Shown here: in pieces, positions 35,632 to 44,215 of the stretch
How the letters are laid out: each line of letters starts with the position of its first letter
Position numbering within the stretch: position 1 is the first letter of the stretch
Assembly (NCBI RefSeq): GCF_017876165.1
Contig: NZ_JAGINQ010000001.1
Coordinates: 310,001 to 374,000 of the forward strand
DNA: 64,000 bases
Source: Azospirillum soli
Lineage (GTDB): Bacteria; Pseudomonadota; Alphaproteobacteria; Azospirillales; Azospirillaceae
Direction of reading: 5' to 3'
The notes under the pieces: generated by a model
The model's input: the letters and a program-made list of their open reading frames with translations, nothing else
Told to the model about the DNA's origin: nothing
The model's database searches: none
Position numbers and translations under genes: made by a program

Positions 35632-35664
35632 AAAAATGGCCAGACCGTGGGGACGGTCTGGCCA
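35632..35664 (-). terminator. Intrinsic terminator of the spore-coat-U-like gene
   Basis: Perfect 12-base arms TGGCCAGACCGT and ACGGTCTGGCCA around a four-base loop, followed on the minus strand by five T. It lies 90 bases past the stop of the secreted protein gene at 35754. Confidence 0.92.
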
Positions 35665-35753
35665 GGATCACCAGGATAAATTTGCCCAAGATGTGTTTGC
35701 CGCGCGGGCGGAGCGGACCGTGGATGGCCGGCCGTTCCGTGCGGGATCGGGTG

Positions 35754-36224
35754 TTACTTGGCTGCGATGGTGATGGTGACGGTGTCGGAGTAGTTGCCGG
35801 CGATGGCGTTGCCGTTGGCGTCGAGCGACACGGTCAACGGGACGCTCTTGGCGAACTGGGCGGTGGAACGGGTCACCGACAGGCCGCCAGTCAGGTTGTT
35901 GTTCTGCCCGTCGTAGCCGACCCGGTAGGAGACGCTGCCGCTGTTCTCGTTCTTCAGCAGGCCGCCGTTGGCCGAACTGATCGAGATCGAATAGCCGGTG
36001 CCGCTGTTGCAGTTCTCCACGACCGTGCCGACCTGCCGCGCGCTTTCGCCGCCGACGAGGTTCAGCGCCTGGTTCAGGTCGGTCACCGCCACCGAGCAGT
36101 TCAGCGCGACGGTGCCGGACAGCTTCACCGTGCCGGTGGTCGCGGCAATCGCGGGCGCCACGGCAGCGCCAGCCAGAGCGGCGGCGATCAGGGCGGTGCG
36201 GGCGATGGCGGCGATCTTCGACAT
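35754..36224 (-). CDS. Secreted spore-coat-U/fimbrial-like protein
   Basis: A 156-residue exported beta-rich protein. Residues 1-27 are a signal peptide (MSKIAAIARTALIAAALAGA and then VAPAIA). The mature part begins TTGTVKLSGTVALNCSVAV, has a second Cys in VENCNSGTGY (a likely disulphide) and ends in alternating hydrophobic strands (YSDTVTITIAAK), all as in the SCPU domain and related chaperone-usher pilins. No usher or chaperone gene is nearby. AAGGAGA precedes the ATG. It has its own promoter and a strong terminator, so it is a single-gene unit. Confidence 0.82.
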   Translation of the reverse strand: MSKIAAIARTALIAAALAGAAVAPAIAATTGTVKLSGTVALNCSVAVTDLNQALNLVGGESARQVGTVVENCNSGTGYSISISSANGGLLKNENSGSVSYRVGYDGQNNNLTGGLSVTRSTAQFAKSVPLTVSLDANGNAIAGNYSDTVTITIAAK

Positions 36225-36305
36225 GGCTTTGTCTCCTTGGTGGGGTGAGTTTCTTTTTCGGTTGGGGCGGGTGGGTTACCGCCCCGCCGTCCTTGTGAGA
36301 TATTT

Positions 36306-36333
36306 GTATAAAATTTTAGGCGAATTTGGCAAG
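36306..36333 (-). promoter_or_regulatory. Probable promoter of the spore-coat-U-like gene
   Basis: In an unusually AT-rich patch, the minus strand reads TTGCCA (36333-36328), 16 bases, then TATACA (36311-36306). Transcription would start near 36299, giving a 75-base leader. Confidence 0.5.
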
Positions 36334-36497
36334 CAATTTTGACGAATGCACGGTGTCGCACCCCGATGTCGCAGGGGCGAAGGTGAAAAGCCGTGTTTTG
36401 TCAGAGGATTGGGGTGAGCGCGCGAGGGCGCGGCCCGTCACCGGATGGCGCGGGGCTTAGGAGCGGGCTCAGGCGCGTTTGAGAGGGAAAGGGCCTG

Positions 36498-38339
36498 TTA
36501 CGCGCCGGCCAAACGGGCTTCGTCGGAAGCGCGGTCGAATTGCAGGGCGGCGAGGCGGGCGTAGAGGCCGCCTTCGCGGACCAGATCGGCGTGGCGGCCG
36601 GTGCCGACGACGCGGCCCTGCTCCATCACCACGATGCGGTCGGCGTTCAGAACCGTCGCCAGCCGATGGGCGATGATGAGAGTCGTGCGGCCCTTCATCA
36701 GCCGGTCCAGCGCGTCCTGCACCATGCGCTCGCTCTCGGCGTCGAGCGCGCTGGTCGCCTCGTCCAGCAGGAGAACCGGCGGGTCGCGTAGGATGGCGCG
36801 AGCAATGGCGAGGCGCTGGCGCTGGCCGCCGGACAGGCGCACGCCCTTTTCGCCGAGGAAGGTGTCGAGGCCCTCGGGCAGCGCCTCCAGGAATTCCAGC
36901 GCGTGGGCGGCCTCGGCGGCGGCGCGAACCTCGGCGTCGGTGGCGTCGGGGCGACCGTAGCGGATGTTCTCCCAGGCATTGGCGGAGAAAATCACCGGGT
37001 CCTGCGCGACGAGGCCAAGGCGGCGGCGCACCTCCACCGGGTCGGCGTTGCGCACGTCCACGCCATCCAGGCGAATCGCACCGGCCTGCGGGTCGTAGAA
37101 GCGCAGGAGAAGCTGAAACACCGTGGTTTTGCCCGCACCAGACGGGCCGACCAGAGCCACCGTCTCGCCCGGACGCACGTCAAGCGTGAAGCCCTCCAGC
37201 GCCGCGTCGTCGGGGCGCGAGGGGTAGTGGAAACGCACGTCCGCGAAGGACAAGGCGCCCTGCGGCGGTTCCGGCAGGGAGACCGGGCTGGCGGGGGCGC
37301 GGATCTCGGGCTGGGTGTCCAGCAGGTCGAACAGGCGTTCGGTGGCGCCGGCCGCGCGCTGGAGGTCGCCGATCACTTCGCTGATCGCGCCGACCGAGCC
37401 GGCGACGACCACCGAATAGATGACGAAGGCCGACAGTTCGCCCGCCGTCAGCCGGCCGGCCAGAACGTCGTGCCCGCCGATCCACAGGATGATGCCGACC
37501 GAGCCGAACACCAGGACGATGACGATCACCGTCAGGATGGCGCGCACCCGCACCCGGCGAATCGCCGTGTCGAAGGCGTCCTCCACCCGCGCGCCGAACA
37601 GGGTGCGGTCGATGGCCTCGTGCGTGTAGGCCTGCACGATGCGGATGGCGCTGAGCGTCTCCTCCACGAAGGAGCCGACGTCGGCGACCTTGTCCTGGCT
37701 GGCCCGTGACAGGGCACGCACGCGGCGGCCGAACAGGACGATGGGGAAGACGACCAGCGGAACGACCAGGAAGACCAACCCGGTCAGCTTCGGCGAGGTG
37801 ACCAGAAGCATCGCCGTGCCGCCCAGAAACAGCAGCGTGTTGCGCAACGCGATGGAGACGGAGGAGCCGACGACCACCTGCAACACCGTCGTATCGGTGG
37901 TCAGGCGCGACAGGATCTCGCCGGTCTTGGTCGTCTCGAAAAAACCGGGGGACAGCGTCAGGATATGGTCGTAGACGGCGCGGCGGATGTCGGCCACCAC
38001 CCGCTCCCCAATCCAGCTGACCAGATAGAAGCGCCCGTAGGTGGAGGCGGCCATCAGGACGATGACGCCCAGCAGCACCAGCAACGCCCGGTCGAGCAGA
38101 GCCGCGTCGCCCGCCGCAAAGCCCTGGTCCACCAGCACCCGCAGCCCCTGCCCCAACCCCAGCACCGTGCCGGCCGCGACGGTCAGCGCCACTGCGGCAC
38201 CGGCGATCTGCATCTTATAAGGTGCGAGGAACGGCGCCAGCCGGCGCAGCGGCGTCAGCTTGCGGCGGCGGGGCTCGGCCGAAGCCTTGTCTGAGGCGGT
38301 CTCGGGCGTGGTTTCGGGCGTGGAGGATTCGCGAAACAC
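36498..38339 (-). CDS. ABC transporter, fused permease and ATPase (MsbA/multidrug type)
   Basis: A 613-residue half-transporter that should work as a homodimeric exporter of lipids, peptides or drugs. Residues about 35-330 contain six membrane helices (first MQIAGAAVALTVAAGTVLGLG); residues about 360-600 are the ATPase with Walker A GPSGAGKTT, Q-loop AQDPVIFSANAWENI, signature LSGGQRQRLAIARA, Walker B VLLLDEATSALD and H-loop AHRL. The GTG at 38339 has AGGAC upstream and removes a Pro/Arg-rich upstream frame reaching 38441. The first 30 residues are a charged Thr/Glu-rich lead. It is divergent from rpmE. Substrate is unknown. Confidence 0.9.
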   Translation of the reverse strand: MFRESSTPETTPETASDKASAEPRRRKLTPLRRLAPFLAPYKMQIAGAAVALTVAAGTVLGLGQGLRVLVDQGFAAGDAALLDRALLVLLGVIVLMAASTYGRFYLVSWIGERVVADIRRAVYDHILTLSPGFFETTKTGEILSRLTTDTTVLQVVVGSSVSIALRNTLLFLGGTAMLLVTSPKLTGLVFLVVPLVVFPIVLFGRRVRALSRASQDKVADVGSFVEETLSAIRIVQAYTHEAIDRTLFGARVEDAFDTAIRRVRVRAILTVIVIVLVFGSVGIILWIGGHDVLAGRLTAGELSAFVIYSVVVAGSVGAISEVIGDLQRAAGATERLFDLLDTQPEIRAPASPVSLPEPPQGALSFADVRFHYPSRPDDAALEGFTLDVRPGETVALVGPSGAGKTTVFQLLLRFYDPQAGAIRLDGVDVRNADPVEVRRRLGLVAQDPVIFSANAWENIRYGRPDATDAEVRAAAEAAHALEFLEALPEGLDTFLGEKGVRLSGGQRQRLAIARAILRDPPVLLLDEATSALDAESERMVQDALDRLMKGRTTLIIAHRLATVLNADRIVVMEQGRVVGTGRHADLVREGGLYARLAALQFDRASDEARLAGA

Positions 38340-38470
38340 CGGGGGTCCTGAGCGGCTGTGGCGTGGGGCTGAGTGGTGGCGGCGCAAAGAAAGCTGGCAT
38401 ATAGCAAGGCGGTCCGGCGCCAACAAGGCAAGGGCGCGCACCGGATGGGCACCGGATGGAAGGAAGCGGG

Positions 38471-38499
38471 TTGCATCGGGCGGTTCGCTTTGCTATAGA
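38471..38499 (+). promoter_or_regulatory. Probable promoter of rpmE
   Basis: TTGCAT (38471-38476), a 17-base spacer, then TATAGA (38494-38499): a good housekeeping promoter. The start point would be near 38506, 22 bases before the rpmE ATG, leaving room for an AGGAA ribosome site. Confidence 0.65.
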
Positions 38500-38527
38500 C
38501 GCCGCTCGCTTTGCAGGAACCCCGGCC

Positions 38528-38749
38528 ATGAAGACTGATATCCATCCCGACTACCACGAGATCAACGTGGTGATGACCGACGGCAGCACGTTCAAGACCC
38601 GCTCCACCATGGGCAAGCCGGGCGATACGCTGCGCCTCGACATCGACCCGAAGTCGCACCCGGCTTGGACCGGCGTGCAGAAGCTGCTGGACACCGGCGG
38701 CCAGATCGCCAAGTTCAACAAGCGCTTCGCGAACTTCGGCCTGAAGTAA
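38528..38749 (+). CDS. rpmE: 50S ribosomal protein L31
   Basis: A 73-residue ribosomal protein that bridges the subunits. It begins [22 protein letters not shown] and ends [12 protein letters not shown], as in alphaproteobacterial L31. It has no Cys at all, so it is the zinc-free form. Monocistronic: its own promoter lies upstream and a bidirectional terminator follows. Confidence 0.95.
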   Translation: MKTDIHPDYHEINVVMTDGSTFKTRSTMGKPGDTLRLDIDPKSHPAWTGVQKLLDTGGQIAKFNKRFANFGLK

Positions 38750-38770
38750 TCGCTGCTTCTTTGCAAAACG

Positions 38771-38804
38771 AAAAAGGGCGTCCGGCCAGCCGGGCGCCCT
38801 TTTC
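38771..38804. terminator. Bidirectional intrinsic terminator between rpmE and the RcdA-like gene
   Basis: AAAAAGGGCG(T)CCGG, a four-base loop, CCGGGCGCCCTTTT. Flanking A and T runs make it suitable for both the rpmE transcript (plus) and the convergent gene at 38851 (minus). Confidence 0.88.
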
Positions 38805-38850
38805 GCGTTGATTCCTCTTGTCGTCGGTGTGGCCGCGATCAGCCCGCCCT

Positions 38851-39267
38851 TCAGCCGACGGCGGCCTGACGCACGTCCTCGCGGACCATCTCGTCCAGGC
38901 GGGACACGCGCATGTAGAGCCTGTGGCTGCGCTCCAGCAGACTGCGCAGGCCGGCCGGCAGGGCCTCGTTCTCGGGGCCGGAGGGATCGGTGCAGACGTC
39001 GCCGCCCGACAGCGCGAAATCATCGCCGGCCGCCTGTTCGCGGGTGATCTCCCCGGCGTGGACGGCCTTCTGCGCCAGCAGCCAGGCCATGACCTGGGTG
39101 AGGCGGCTGGTCACCCGCATGGATTCGTAGGAAATCTGAAGGCGGACGTGCGGGGGCAGCGCCCGATGTTCCATAGCGTCGTGATAGGCGATGTAATTGC
39201 GCGCCTCGATCAGCAGCGCCATCGTCTCGTCATAGGTGCCATTGAAGAAGGTCGGTGAGTGCATCAC
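38851..39267 (-). CDS. RcdA/DUF1465-family protein
   Basis: A 138-residue soluble helical protein. The central block RLQISYESMRVTSRLTQVMAWLLAQKAVHAGEIT resembles the core of Caulobacter RcdA, the adaptor that helps ClpXP degrade CtrA during the cell cycle, and the size matches the DUF1465 family. No catalytic motif is expected. Function as a protease adaptor is inferred from the family. The start is a GTG at 39267 with GGAGG nine bases before it, or the ATG immediately after at 39264. It converges on rpmE across a shared terminator. Confidence 0.8.
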   Translation of the reverse strand: MMHSPTFFNGTYDETMALLIEARNYIAYHDAMEHRALPPHVRLQISYESMRVTSRLTQVMAWLLAQKAVHAGEITREQAAGDDFALSGGDVCTDPSGPENEALPAGLRSLLERSHRLYMRVSRLDEMVREDVRQAAVG

Positions 39268-39394
39268 GGCCGTACCCCTCCCGCGGCCGGATGGCCCAAC
39301 CTTGAGCCTCGCCGCAACTGATTAACAATGAATGAGTGCAGGTGGTGCCACGAAAGAGCGTCCGCCAGGACGCCGACCGACGCGGCATCGACCC

Positions 39395-39423
39395 TCTTGA
39401 ACAGGCCAAAAGCCTGACTATGT
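39395..39423 (+). promoter_or_regulatory. Possible heat-shock (RpoH-type) promoter of ibpA
   Basis: TCTTGAA at 39395-39401, 16 bases, then CTATGT at 39418-39423, resembling alphaproteobacterial sigma-32 promoters (CTTG- and CYTAT-type boxes). It is placed about 105 bases before the start codon, leaving exactly the leader needed for the thermometer below. Confidence 0.5.
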
Positions 39424-39429
39424 CTTGCG

Positions 39430-39534
39430 TTGCCGGCGGACGCCCGTATGGGGTGCGTCGGCGTTGCCGAAATGGGGATCGACGATTGCCGTGGTCCCCG
39501 AACGCTATATCGCTCGATTGGAGGATATGTCATG
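39430..39534 (+). promoter_or_regulatory. ROSE-like RNA thermometer in the ibpA leader
   Basis: Three successive stem-loops fill the leader: GACGC/GCGTC near 39443-39463, GGGGA/TCCCC near 39474-39500, and a last hairpin ATATCGCT...GGAGGATAT (39506-39528) that buries the ribosome site. The strand facing the GGAGGA site reads TCGCT, which fits the ROSE consensus U-Y-G-C-U, and the helix is closed by ATATC with GATAT. Melting at high temperature would free translation. This is a structure read by eye. Confidence 0.7.
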
Positions 39535-39990
39535 CGTACCTACGACCTTTCGCCTCTGTTCCGTTCGACCGTCGGGTTCGATCGCCTCTCGCGGCTTCTG
39601 GAGTCCGCGATGACCGGTGACGAGGCGGCTGCGTCCTACCCGCCCTACAACATCGAGAAGACTGGCGAGGACGCCTACCGGATCACGATGGCCGTTGCCG
39701 GCTTCGGTCCGGAGGATCTGGAAATCACCGCTCAGCAGAACTCCCTGGTGGTCACAGGGAAAGCTAAGAAGGAGCAGGAGGCTGGCCAATTCCTCTACCG
39801 GGGTATCGCCGGGCGCGCTTTCGAGCGCCGCTTCCAGCTTGCCGACTTCATCAAGGTGGGGAAGGCCGACCTCGTGAACGGGCTGCTGCACATCGATCTG
39901 GTGCGGGAAGTGCCGGAGGCGATGAAGCCCCGGACCATCAAGATCGAGGCCGCCGGCGCGCAGCCGGCTCTGACCCAGCAGGCCGCCTAA
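39532..39990 (+). CDS. ibpA: Small heat-shock protein, IbpA type
   Basis: A 152-residue ATP-independent chaperone that holds unfolding proteins. It matches the IbpA class throughout: MRTYDLSPLFRSTVGFDRL at the start, YPPYNIEKTGEDAYRI opening the alpha-crystallin domain, AGFGPEDLEITAQQN, FERRFQLADFIKV and the G-x-L-type end ADLVNGLLHIDL. A C-terminal IKIE replaces a classical I-x-I. GGAGGATATGTC precedes the ATG. Regulation by a sigma-32 promoter and a ROSE-like leader is supported by sequence; a terminator follows. Confidence 0.95.
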   Translation: MRTYDLSPLFRSTVGFDRLSRLLESAMTGDEAAASYPPYNIEKTGEDAYRITMAVAGFGPEDLEITAQQNSLVVTGKAKKEQEAGQFLYRGIAGRAFERRFQLADFIKVGKADLVNGLLHIDLVREVPEAMKPRTIKIEAAGAQPALTQQAA

Positions 39991-40013
39991 CGGACCGGTG
40001 GGGGATTTGAACA

Positions 40014-40045
40014 GCGGCGCTCCGGGAAACCGGGGCGCCGTTTTT
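40014..40045 (+). terminator. Intrinsic terminator of ibpA
   Basis: CGGCGCTCCGG, loop GAAA, CCGGGGCGCCG followed by five T, starting 24 bases after the ibpA stop. On the other strand no T-run follows, so it mainly serves ibpA. Confidence 0.9.
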
Positions 40046-40085
40046 GCGTGTGCGCGCTTGCCCCCTACACACCCATCGTCTGCAA

Positions 40086-41984
40086 CTACTCGTCGGTGCT
40101 CATCACGCGCTCGGGGGGCAGGCGGACGGTGACGGTGGTGCCCTGCCCCGGCGCGCTGTCGATCAGCAGCGTGCCGCCGTGGCGCTCCACCAGACGCTTG
40201 GACAGCGGCAGGCCGAGGCCGGTTCCCTCGTAGCGGCGGGCCATGGACTGGTCCACCTGGAAGAAGGGTGCCAGGGCCTTCGGGATGTCCTCCGGCGCCA
40301 TGCCGATGCCGGCGTCGCGCACGAACAAATCCACGCCGCCCTCCCCGTTCCGGCGGGCGCCGACGGTCACCGGTCCGCCGGGCTGGGAGAACTTCACGCC
40401 GTTGGACAGCAGGTTGACCAGAACCTGGCGCAGGCGCAGCGAATCGCCGCGCACCGGCGGCAGGTCGCCTTCCAGGTCGATGGACAGGCCCACGTTGCGC
40501 TGCCCCGCCTGGATGGCGACCAGATTCACCCCCTGCCCGACCAGATCGGTCAGATCCACGGGCTGCTCGACAAGGTCCAGATCACCCGCCTCGATCTTCG
40601 TGATGTCGAGGATGTCGTCGATGATGCCCAGCAGATGCTCGCCGGACTGGCGGATGGAGGCCGCGTATTCGGTGTAGCGGTCCACCTCCGCCGTGCCGAG
40701 AATGCGCATCTCGATCACCTGGGCGAAGCCGATGACGGCGTTCAGCGGCGTGCGCAGCTCGTGACTCATGGTGGCGAGGAAGGCGCTCTTGGCGTTGTCG
40801 GCGGACTCCGCGGCTTCCTTCGCTTGGATCAGCTCGCGCTCGATGCGCTTGCGCTCGGTGATGTCGCGGACGATGCCGGTGAACATGCGCCGGCCGTTCG
40901 CCTCGATGGAACTGACCGACAGCTCAATGGGGAACGGCGTGCCATCGCCGCGCAGGGCCAGGATGTCGCGCGCCGGCCCCACGACGCGGGTGGACCGGCC
41001 CGGCTGGTAGGCGTGCAGGCGATCGGCATGCCGCACGGCATCCGACGCCGGGATCAGCCGGTCGATCTTCCGCCACAGAATGTCGGCCGCCGGAATGCCG
41101 AACATCTCCTCCGCCGCCCGGTTGAAGCTGTGGACGATCCCTTCCTCGTCGATGGTCAGGATGGCGTCGGCGGCGGTGTCCACGATGGCGTTGGTGCGCG
41201 CCTCGGCCATCAGCAGGGCCTCGGCCGTGCGCACGTATTCGGTCATGTCGGTGATGGTGCCAACGCAGCCCCGGCATTTGCCCTCCGCGTCGGTCAGCGG
41301 CGAGCTTTGGCAGAGGACCGACGTGATGGCACCCTCCGCCCCACGGAAGCGCAGGTCGATCAGCATGGGCCGCCCCTCCCCCATGCAGCGCGCCCATTCG
41401 GCCTCCAGGCGCGGCCGGTCGTCCGGATGGACGGCGGCGAGCCAGCCGTGGCCCAGCACCGCGTCTTGCGGCAAGCCGGCGATGACGGCGAGGCGCGCGT
41501 TGGCGAAGGTGATCCGCCCAACGCGGTCGGTCTGGAAGATGCCGACCGGGGCCGATTCGGCCAGCGTGTGGTACAGCGCCTCGCTGGCGCGCAGGCGCTG
41601 TTCGGCCTCGATCCGGTCGGTCACGTCGCGGACGTTGACGACGATGCCGCGCACCTCCGGATCGTCCAGCAGATCGTGGGCGGTCGCCTCCACATGCCGC
41701 CAGCCGCCGTCGGCGTGGCGCAGACGGCAGATCATGCCGTCGGACGGTTCATCGGTCGGGACGCCGACGCGCTGGGCGAGCCGCCGGGCGGCCTCGTCGC
41801 GGTCGTCGGGGTGGACGTAGTCGAGCATGGCGTTGCCGACCACGCTGTCCGGCTCATAGCCGAAGACGCTCCGCGAAGCCCCGTAGACATCCTGGAACCG
41901 GCCGTCGCGCGACAGCACGGCCACGACGTCGCCGGAGTTCTTCAGCAACACGCGGATGAAACGCTTGCTGAGTTGCACCGCCAA
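40086..41984 (-). CDS. PAS-domain sensor histidine kinase
   Basis: A 632-residue cytoplasmic histidine kinase without membrane helices. Three PAS/PAC modules fill residues about 8-130, 135-255 and 262-385 (PAC ends VRDVTDR, ITDMTEY and VRDITERK). The HisKA part has the phospho-accepting His in SHELRTPLNAVIGF (about residue 400), and the ATPase part has NLLSNGVKF, RDAGIGM and GTGLGLPL. The protein ends with the kinase, so there is no receiver domain, and no response regulator is adjacent: an orphan kinase. It lies 104 bases downstream of the hydrolase gene on the same strand and converges on ibpA. The input signal is unknown. Confidence 0.92.
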   Translation of the reverse strand: MAVQLSKRFIRVLLKNSGDVVAVLSRDGRFQDVYGASRSVFGYEPDSVVGNAMLDYVHPDDRDEAARRLAQRVGVPTDEPSDGMICRLRHADGGWRHVEATAHDLLDDPEVRGIVVNVRDVTDRIEAEQRLRASEALYHTLAESAPVGIFQTDRVGRITFANARLAVIAGLPQDAVLGHGWLAAVHPDDRPRLEAEWARCMGEGRPMLIDLRFRGAEGAITSVLCQSSPLTDAEGKCRGCVGTITDMTEYVRTAEALLMAEARTNAIVDTAADAILTIDEEGIVHSFNRAAEEMFGIPAADILWRKIDRLIPASDAVRHADRLHAYQPGRSTRVVGPARDILALRGDGTPFPIELSVSSIEANGRRMFTGIVRDITERKRIERELIQAKEAAESADNAKSAFLATMSHELRTPLNAVIGFAQVIEMRILGTAEVDRYTEYAASIRQSGEHLLGIIDDILDITKIEAGDLDLVEQPVDLTDLVGQGVNLVAIQAGQRNVGLSIDLEGDLPPVRGDSLRLRQVLVNLLSNGVKFSQPGGPVTVGARRNGEGGVDLFVRDAGIGMAPEDIPKALAPFFQVDQSMARRYEGTGLGLPLSKRLVERHGGTLLIDSAPGQGTTVTVRLPPERVMSTDE

Positions 41985-42088
41985 AACCTCCCGCTTACCG
42001 CGACCGCCACGGTCCCCTTACGACTTAGCCCTCCGGTCGTTAACCCGTGATGTCACGCCTGTAATCAAACCCAAAACGATAAGATTTT

Positions 42089-42883
42089 TCAGGTTCGAAG
42101 CCGTGCGGCGAGCGCGTCGATGGTGGCGTCGGGGGCCTCGGTCATGACCATGTGCCCGATGTTCGGCAGCACGACCACCTCCGAATCCTTGATCCGCAAG
42201 GCCAACGCGCGTCCGGCCTTCGCCGGGGTCATGCGGTCGGCCGCACCCAGCACGAACAGCGCCGGACAGGACACGGCGGCGGCGGCTTCCGCCCCACGGC
42301 TGTAGGCGTTGCAGGCGCTGAGATCGACGCCAAGGACGCCGGGCCGGGCGCGCTGCATCAGCCGCCGCCCGCCGGGCACCAGGGCGAGGCCGGGCGCCGT
42401 GCTGCCGCCGACATGGCCGCGCGGACCGTGGCCCCAACCGATGACCAGCTCGATGGACGCAGGGTCGTTGAGCGCGGCGGCGGCGAGAAGGTCCGGGTGC
42501 ACCGGCATCGTCTCGGCAACGCCGAGAAGGGCCAGAGCTTCGACGCGGGCCGCAAAGCGCGACGCGGTTTCCAGGGCGATCAGGGCGCCCATGGAATGGC
42601 CGACCAGCGCCGCCTTCTCCGCACCGACGGCGTCCAGCAGGGCGACGATCCAGTCGGCCAGCTCGGCAATGGAGACCAGCGGCGCGCCGTCGGAGCGGCC
42701 GTGGCCCGGCAAATCCACCGCCAGCACCGAACGGCCGTGATGGGCGAGGTAGCGGCTTTGCAGGCTCCACACCGTGTGGTCCATGCCGGCGCCGTGGATC
42801 AGCACCACGGCCGGCTTGGCGGGGTCGAAGGGCTGTCCGCCGGTGTGGGCGTAGACGCTCTGGCCGTTGACGGTCACTTCCAT
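42089..42883 (-). CDS. Alpha/beta-fold hydrolase
   Basis: A 264-residue soluble hydrolase. The catalytic triad is visible: nucleophile Ser in LVGHSMGAL (about residue 96), acid Asp in LGAADRMTP (about 212) and His in PNIGHMVM (about 241). The oxyanion hole motif VLIHGAGMDH lies near residue 30. The substrate is unknown. It begins ten bases after the metY-type stop on the same strand, so it may act in the same operon, for example as an esterase linked to O-acetylhomoserine metabolism, but this is only context. Confidence 0.9.
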   Translation of the reverse strand: MEVTVNGQSVYAHTGGQPFDPAKPAVVLIHGAGMDHTVWSLQSRYLAHHGRSVLAVDLPGHGRSDGAPLVSIAELADWIVALLDAVGAEKAALVGHSMGALIALETASRFAARVEALALLGVAETMPVHPDLLAAAALNDPASIELVIGWGHGPRGHVGGSTAPGLALVPGGRRLMQRARPGVLGVDLSACNAYSRGAEAAAAVSCPALFVLGAADRMTPAKAGRALALRIKDSEVVVLPNIGHMVMTEAPDATIDALAARLRT

Positions 42884-42893
42884 GGATCGCCCC

Positions 42894-44204
42894 TCACCCC
42901 TTCGTCGCGGCGCGCAGAGCCTGCCGCAGGTCTTCGATCAGGTCCTCGCAATCCTCCAGCCCGATGGACAGGCGGATCATGTCCTCGCCCACGCCGGACG
43001 CCTTCAGCGCCTCGGCGTCGAGCTGGGCGTGGGTGGTGCTGGCCGGGTGGATGACCAGCGATTTGGCGTCGCCGACGTTGGCGAGATGCGAGAACAGCGA
43101 CAGCTTCTCAATGAAGCGCCGTCCGGCTTCGCGTCCCCCCTTGATGCCGAAGGAGATGATGGAGCCGGCGCCGTGCGGCAGAAGCTGCGCGCACAGGCGG
43201 TGGTCGGGATGGTCCACCAGTTCCGGGTAGGTGACCCAGGCGACCGTGCCCTTCTCGGCGTAGGCCTCCGATTCGAGGAAGCCGATCACCTTGCGGGTGT
43301 TGTGGATGTGACCCTTCATGCGCAGCGGCAGCGTCTCCACGCCCTGGAGGATCTGGAAGGCGTTCATTGGGCTCATGCAGGCGCCGAAGTCGCGCAGGCC
43401 CTCCGCGCGGGCGCGCATGATGAAGGCGGCCGGGCCGAACTCCTCCACAAAGTCGATGCCGTGATAGCCGGCGTAAGGCTCCGTCAGGGTCGGGAACTTG
43501 CCGGACGCTTCCCAGTCGAAGGTGCCGCCGTCGATGATGACGCCGCCGATGGCGACGCCGTGCCCGGCCAGCCATTTGGTGCAGCTGTGCATGACGAGGT
43601 CGGCACCGTGGGTGAGCGGCTTGCACAGGTACGGCGTCACGAAGGTGGCGTCGACCATCAGCGGCACCCCGGCCTCGTGCGCGATCTGCGAGACCTTGGG
43701 GATGTCCAGCACTTCAAGCCCCGGATTGCCCAGCACCTCGCCGAAGATCAGGCGGGTTTCCGGGCGGATCGCGGCGCGGAAGCCGTCGAGGTCGCGCGGG
43801 TTCACGAAGGTGGTCGTGATGCCGAATCGCGGCAACGTGTAGGCCAGCAGGTTGCGGCTGCCGCCGTAGATCGAGGAGGAGGCGACGATGTGCCCGCCCG
43901 CGTCCATCAGCGTCATGATCGCCAGCGTCAGAGCCGCCTGGCCGCTGGCCGTGCAGACCGCGCCGACGCCGCCTTCCAGGGCCGCCAGCCGCTCCTCCAG
44001 CACCGCCACGGTGGGGTTGGAGATGCGGGAGTAGATGTGCCCGGCGCGTTCCAGGTTGAACAGCGAGGCCGCATGGTCCGTGTCGTTGAAGACGAAGGAC
44101 GTCGATTGATAGATCGGCACGGCGCGGGCCCCCGTCGCCGGGTCGGGCCGCTGGCCCGCGTGCAGGCTCAGCGTGTCGAACTTGAGGAACTTGGCCTCGG
44201 CCAT
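42894..44204 (-). CDS. metY: O-acetylhomoserine sulfhydrylase/aminocarboxypropyltransferase
   Basis: A PLP enzyme that combines O-acetylhomoserine with sulfide to give homocysteine (direct sulfhydrylation for methionine synthesis). The 436-residue length fits the MetY class rather than the shorter MetB/MetZ. Lys210 in HSCTKWLAGHG should hold PLP; SRISNPTVAVLEERLAALEGG and TASGQAALTLAI are family blocks. GGGGGGAGG lies just before the ATG. A hairpin with a short T-run sits immediately upstream (44226-44251), a possible attenuator. The hydrolase gene follows in the same direction. MetZ-type activity on O-succinylhomoserine is the main alternative. Confidence 0.92.
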   Translation of the reverse strand: MAEAKFLKFDTLSLHAGQRPDPATGARAVPIYQSTSFVFNDTDHAASLFNLERAGHIYSRISNPTVAVLEERLAALEGGVGAVCTASGQAALTLAIMTLMDAGGHIVASSSIYGGSRNLLAYTLPRFGITTTFVNPRDLDGFRAAIRPETRLIFGEVLGNPGLEVLDIPKVSQIAHEAGVPLMVDATFVTPYLCKPLTHGADLVMHSCTKWLAGHGVAIGGVIIDGGTFDWEASGKFPTLTEPYAGYHGIDFVEEFGPAAFIMRARAEGLRDFGACMSPMNAFQILQGVETLPLRMKGHIHNTRKVIGFLESEAYAEKGTVAWVTYPELVDHPDHRLCAQLLPHGAGSIISFGIKGGREAGRRFIEKLSLFSHLANVGDAKSLVIHPASTTHAQLDAEALKASGVGEDMIRLSIGLEDCEDLIEDLRQALRAATKG

Positions 44205-44215
44205 GACCTCCCCCC

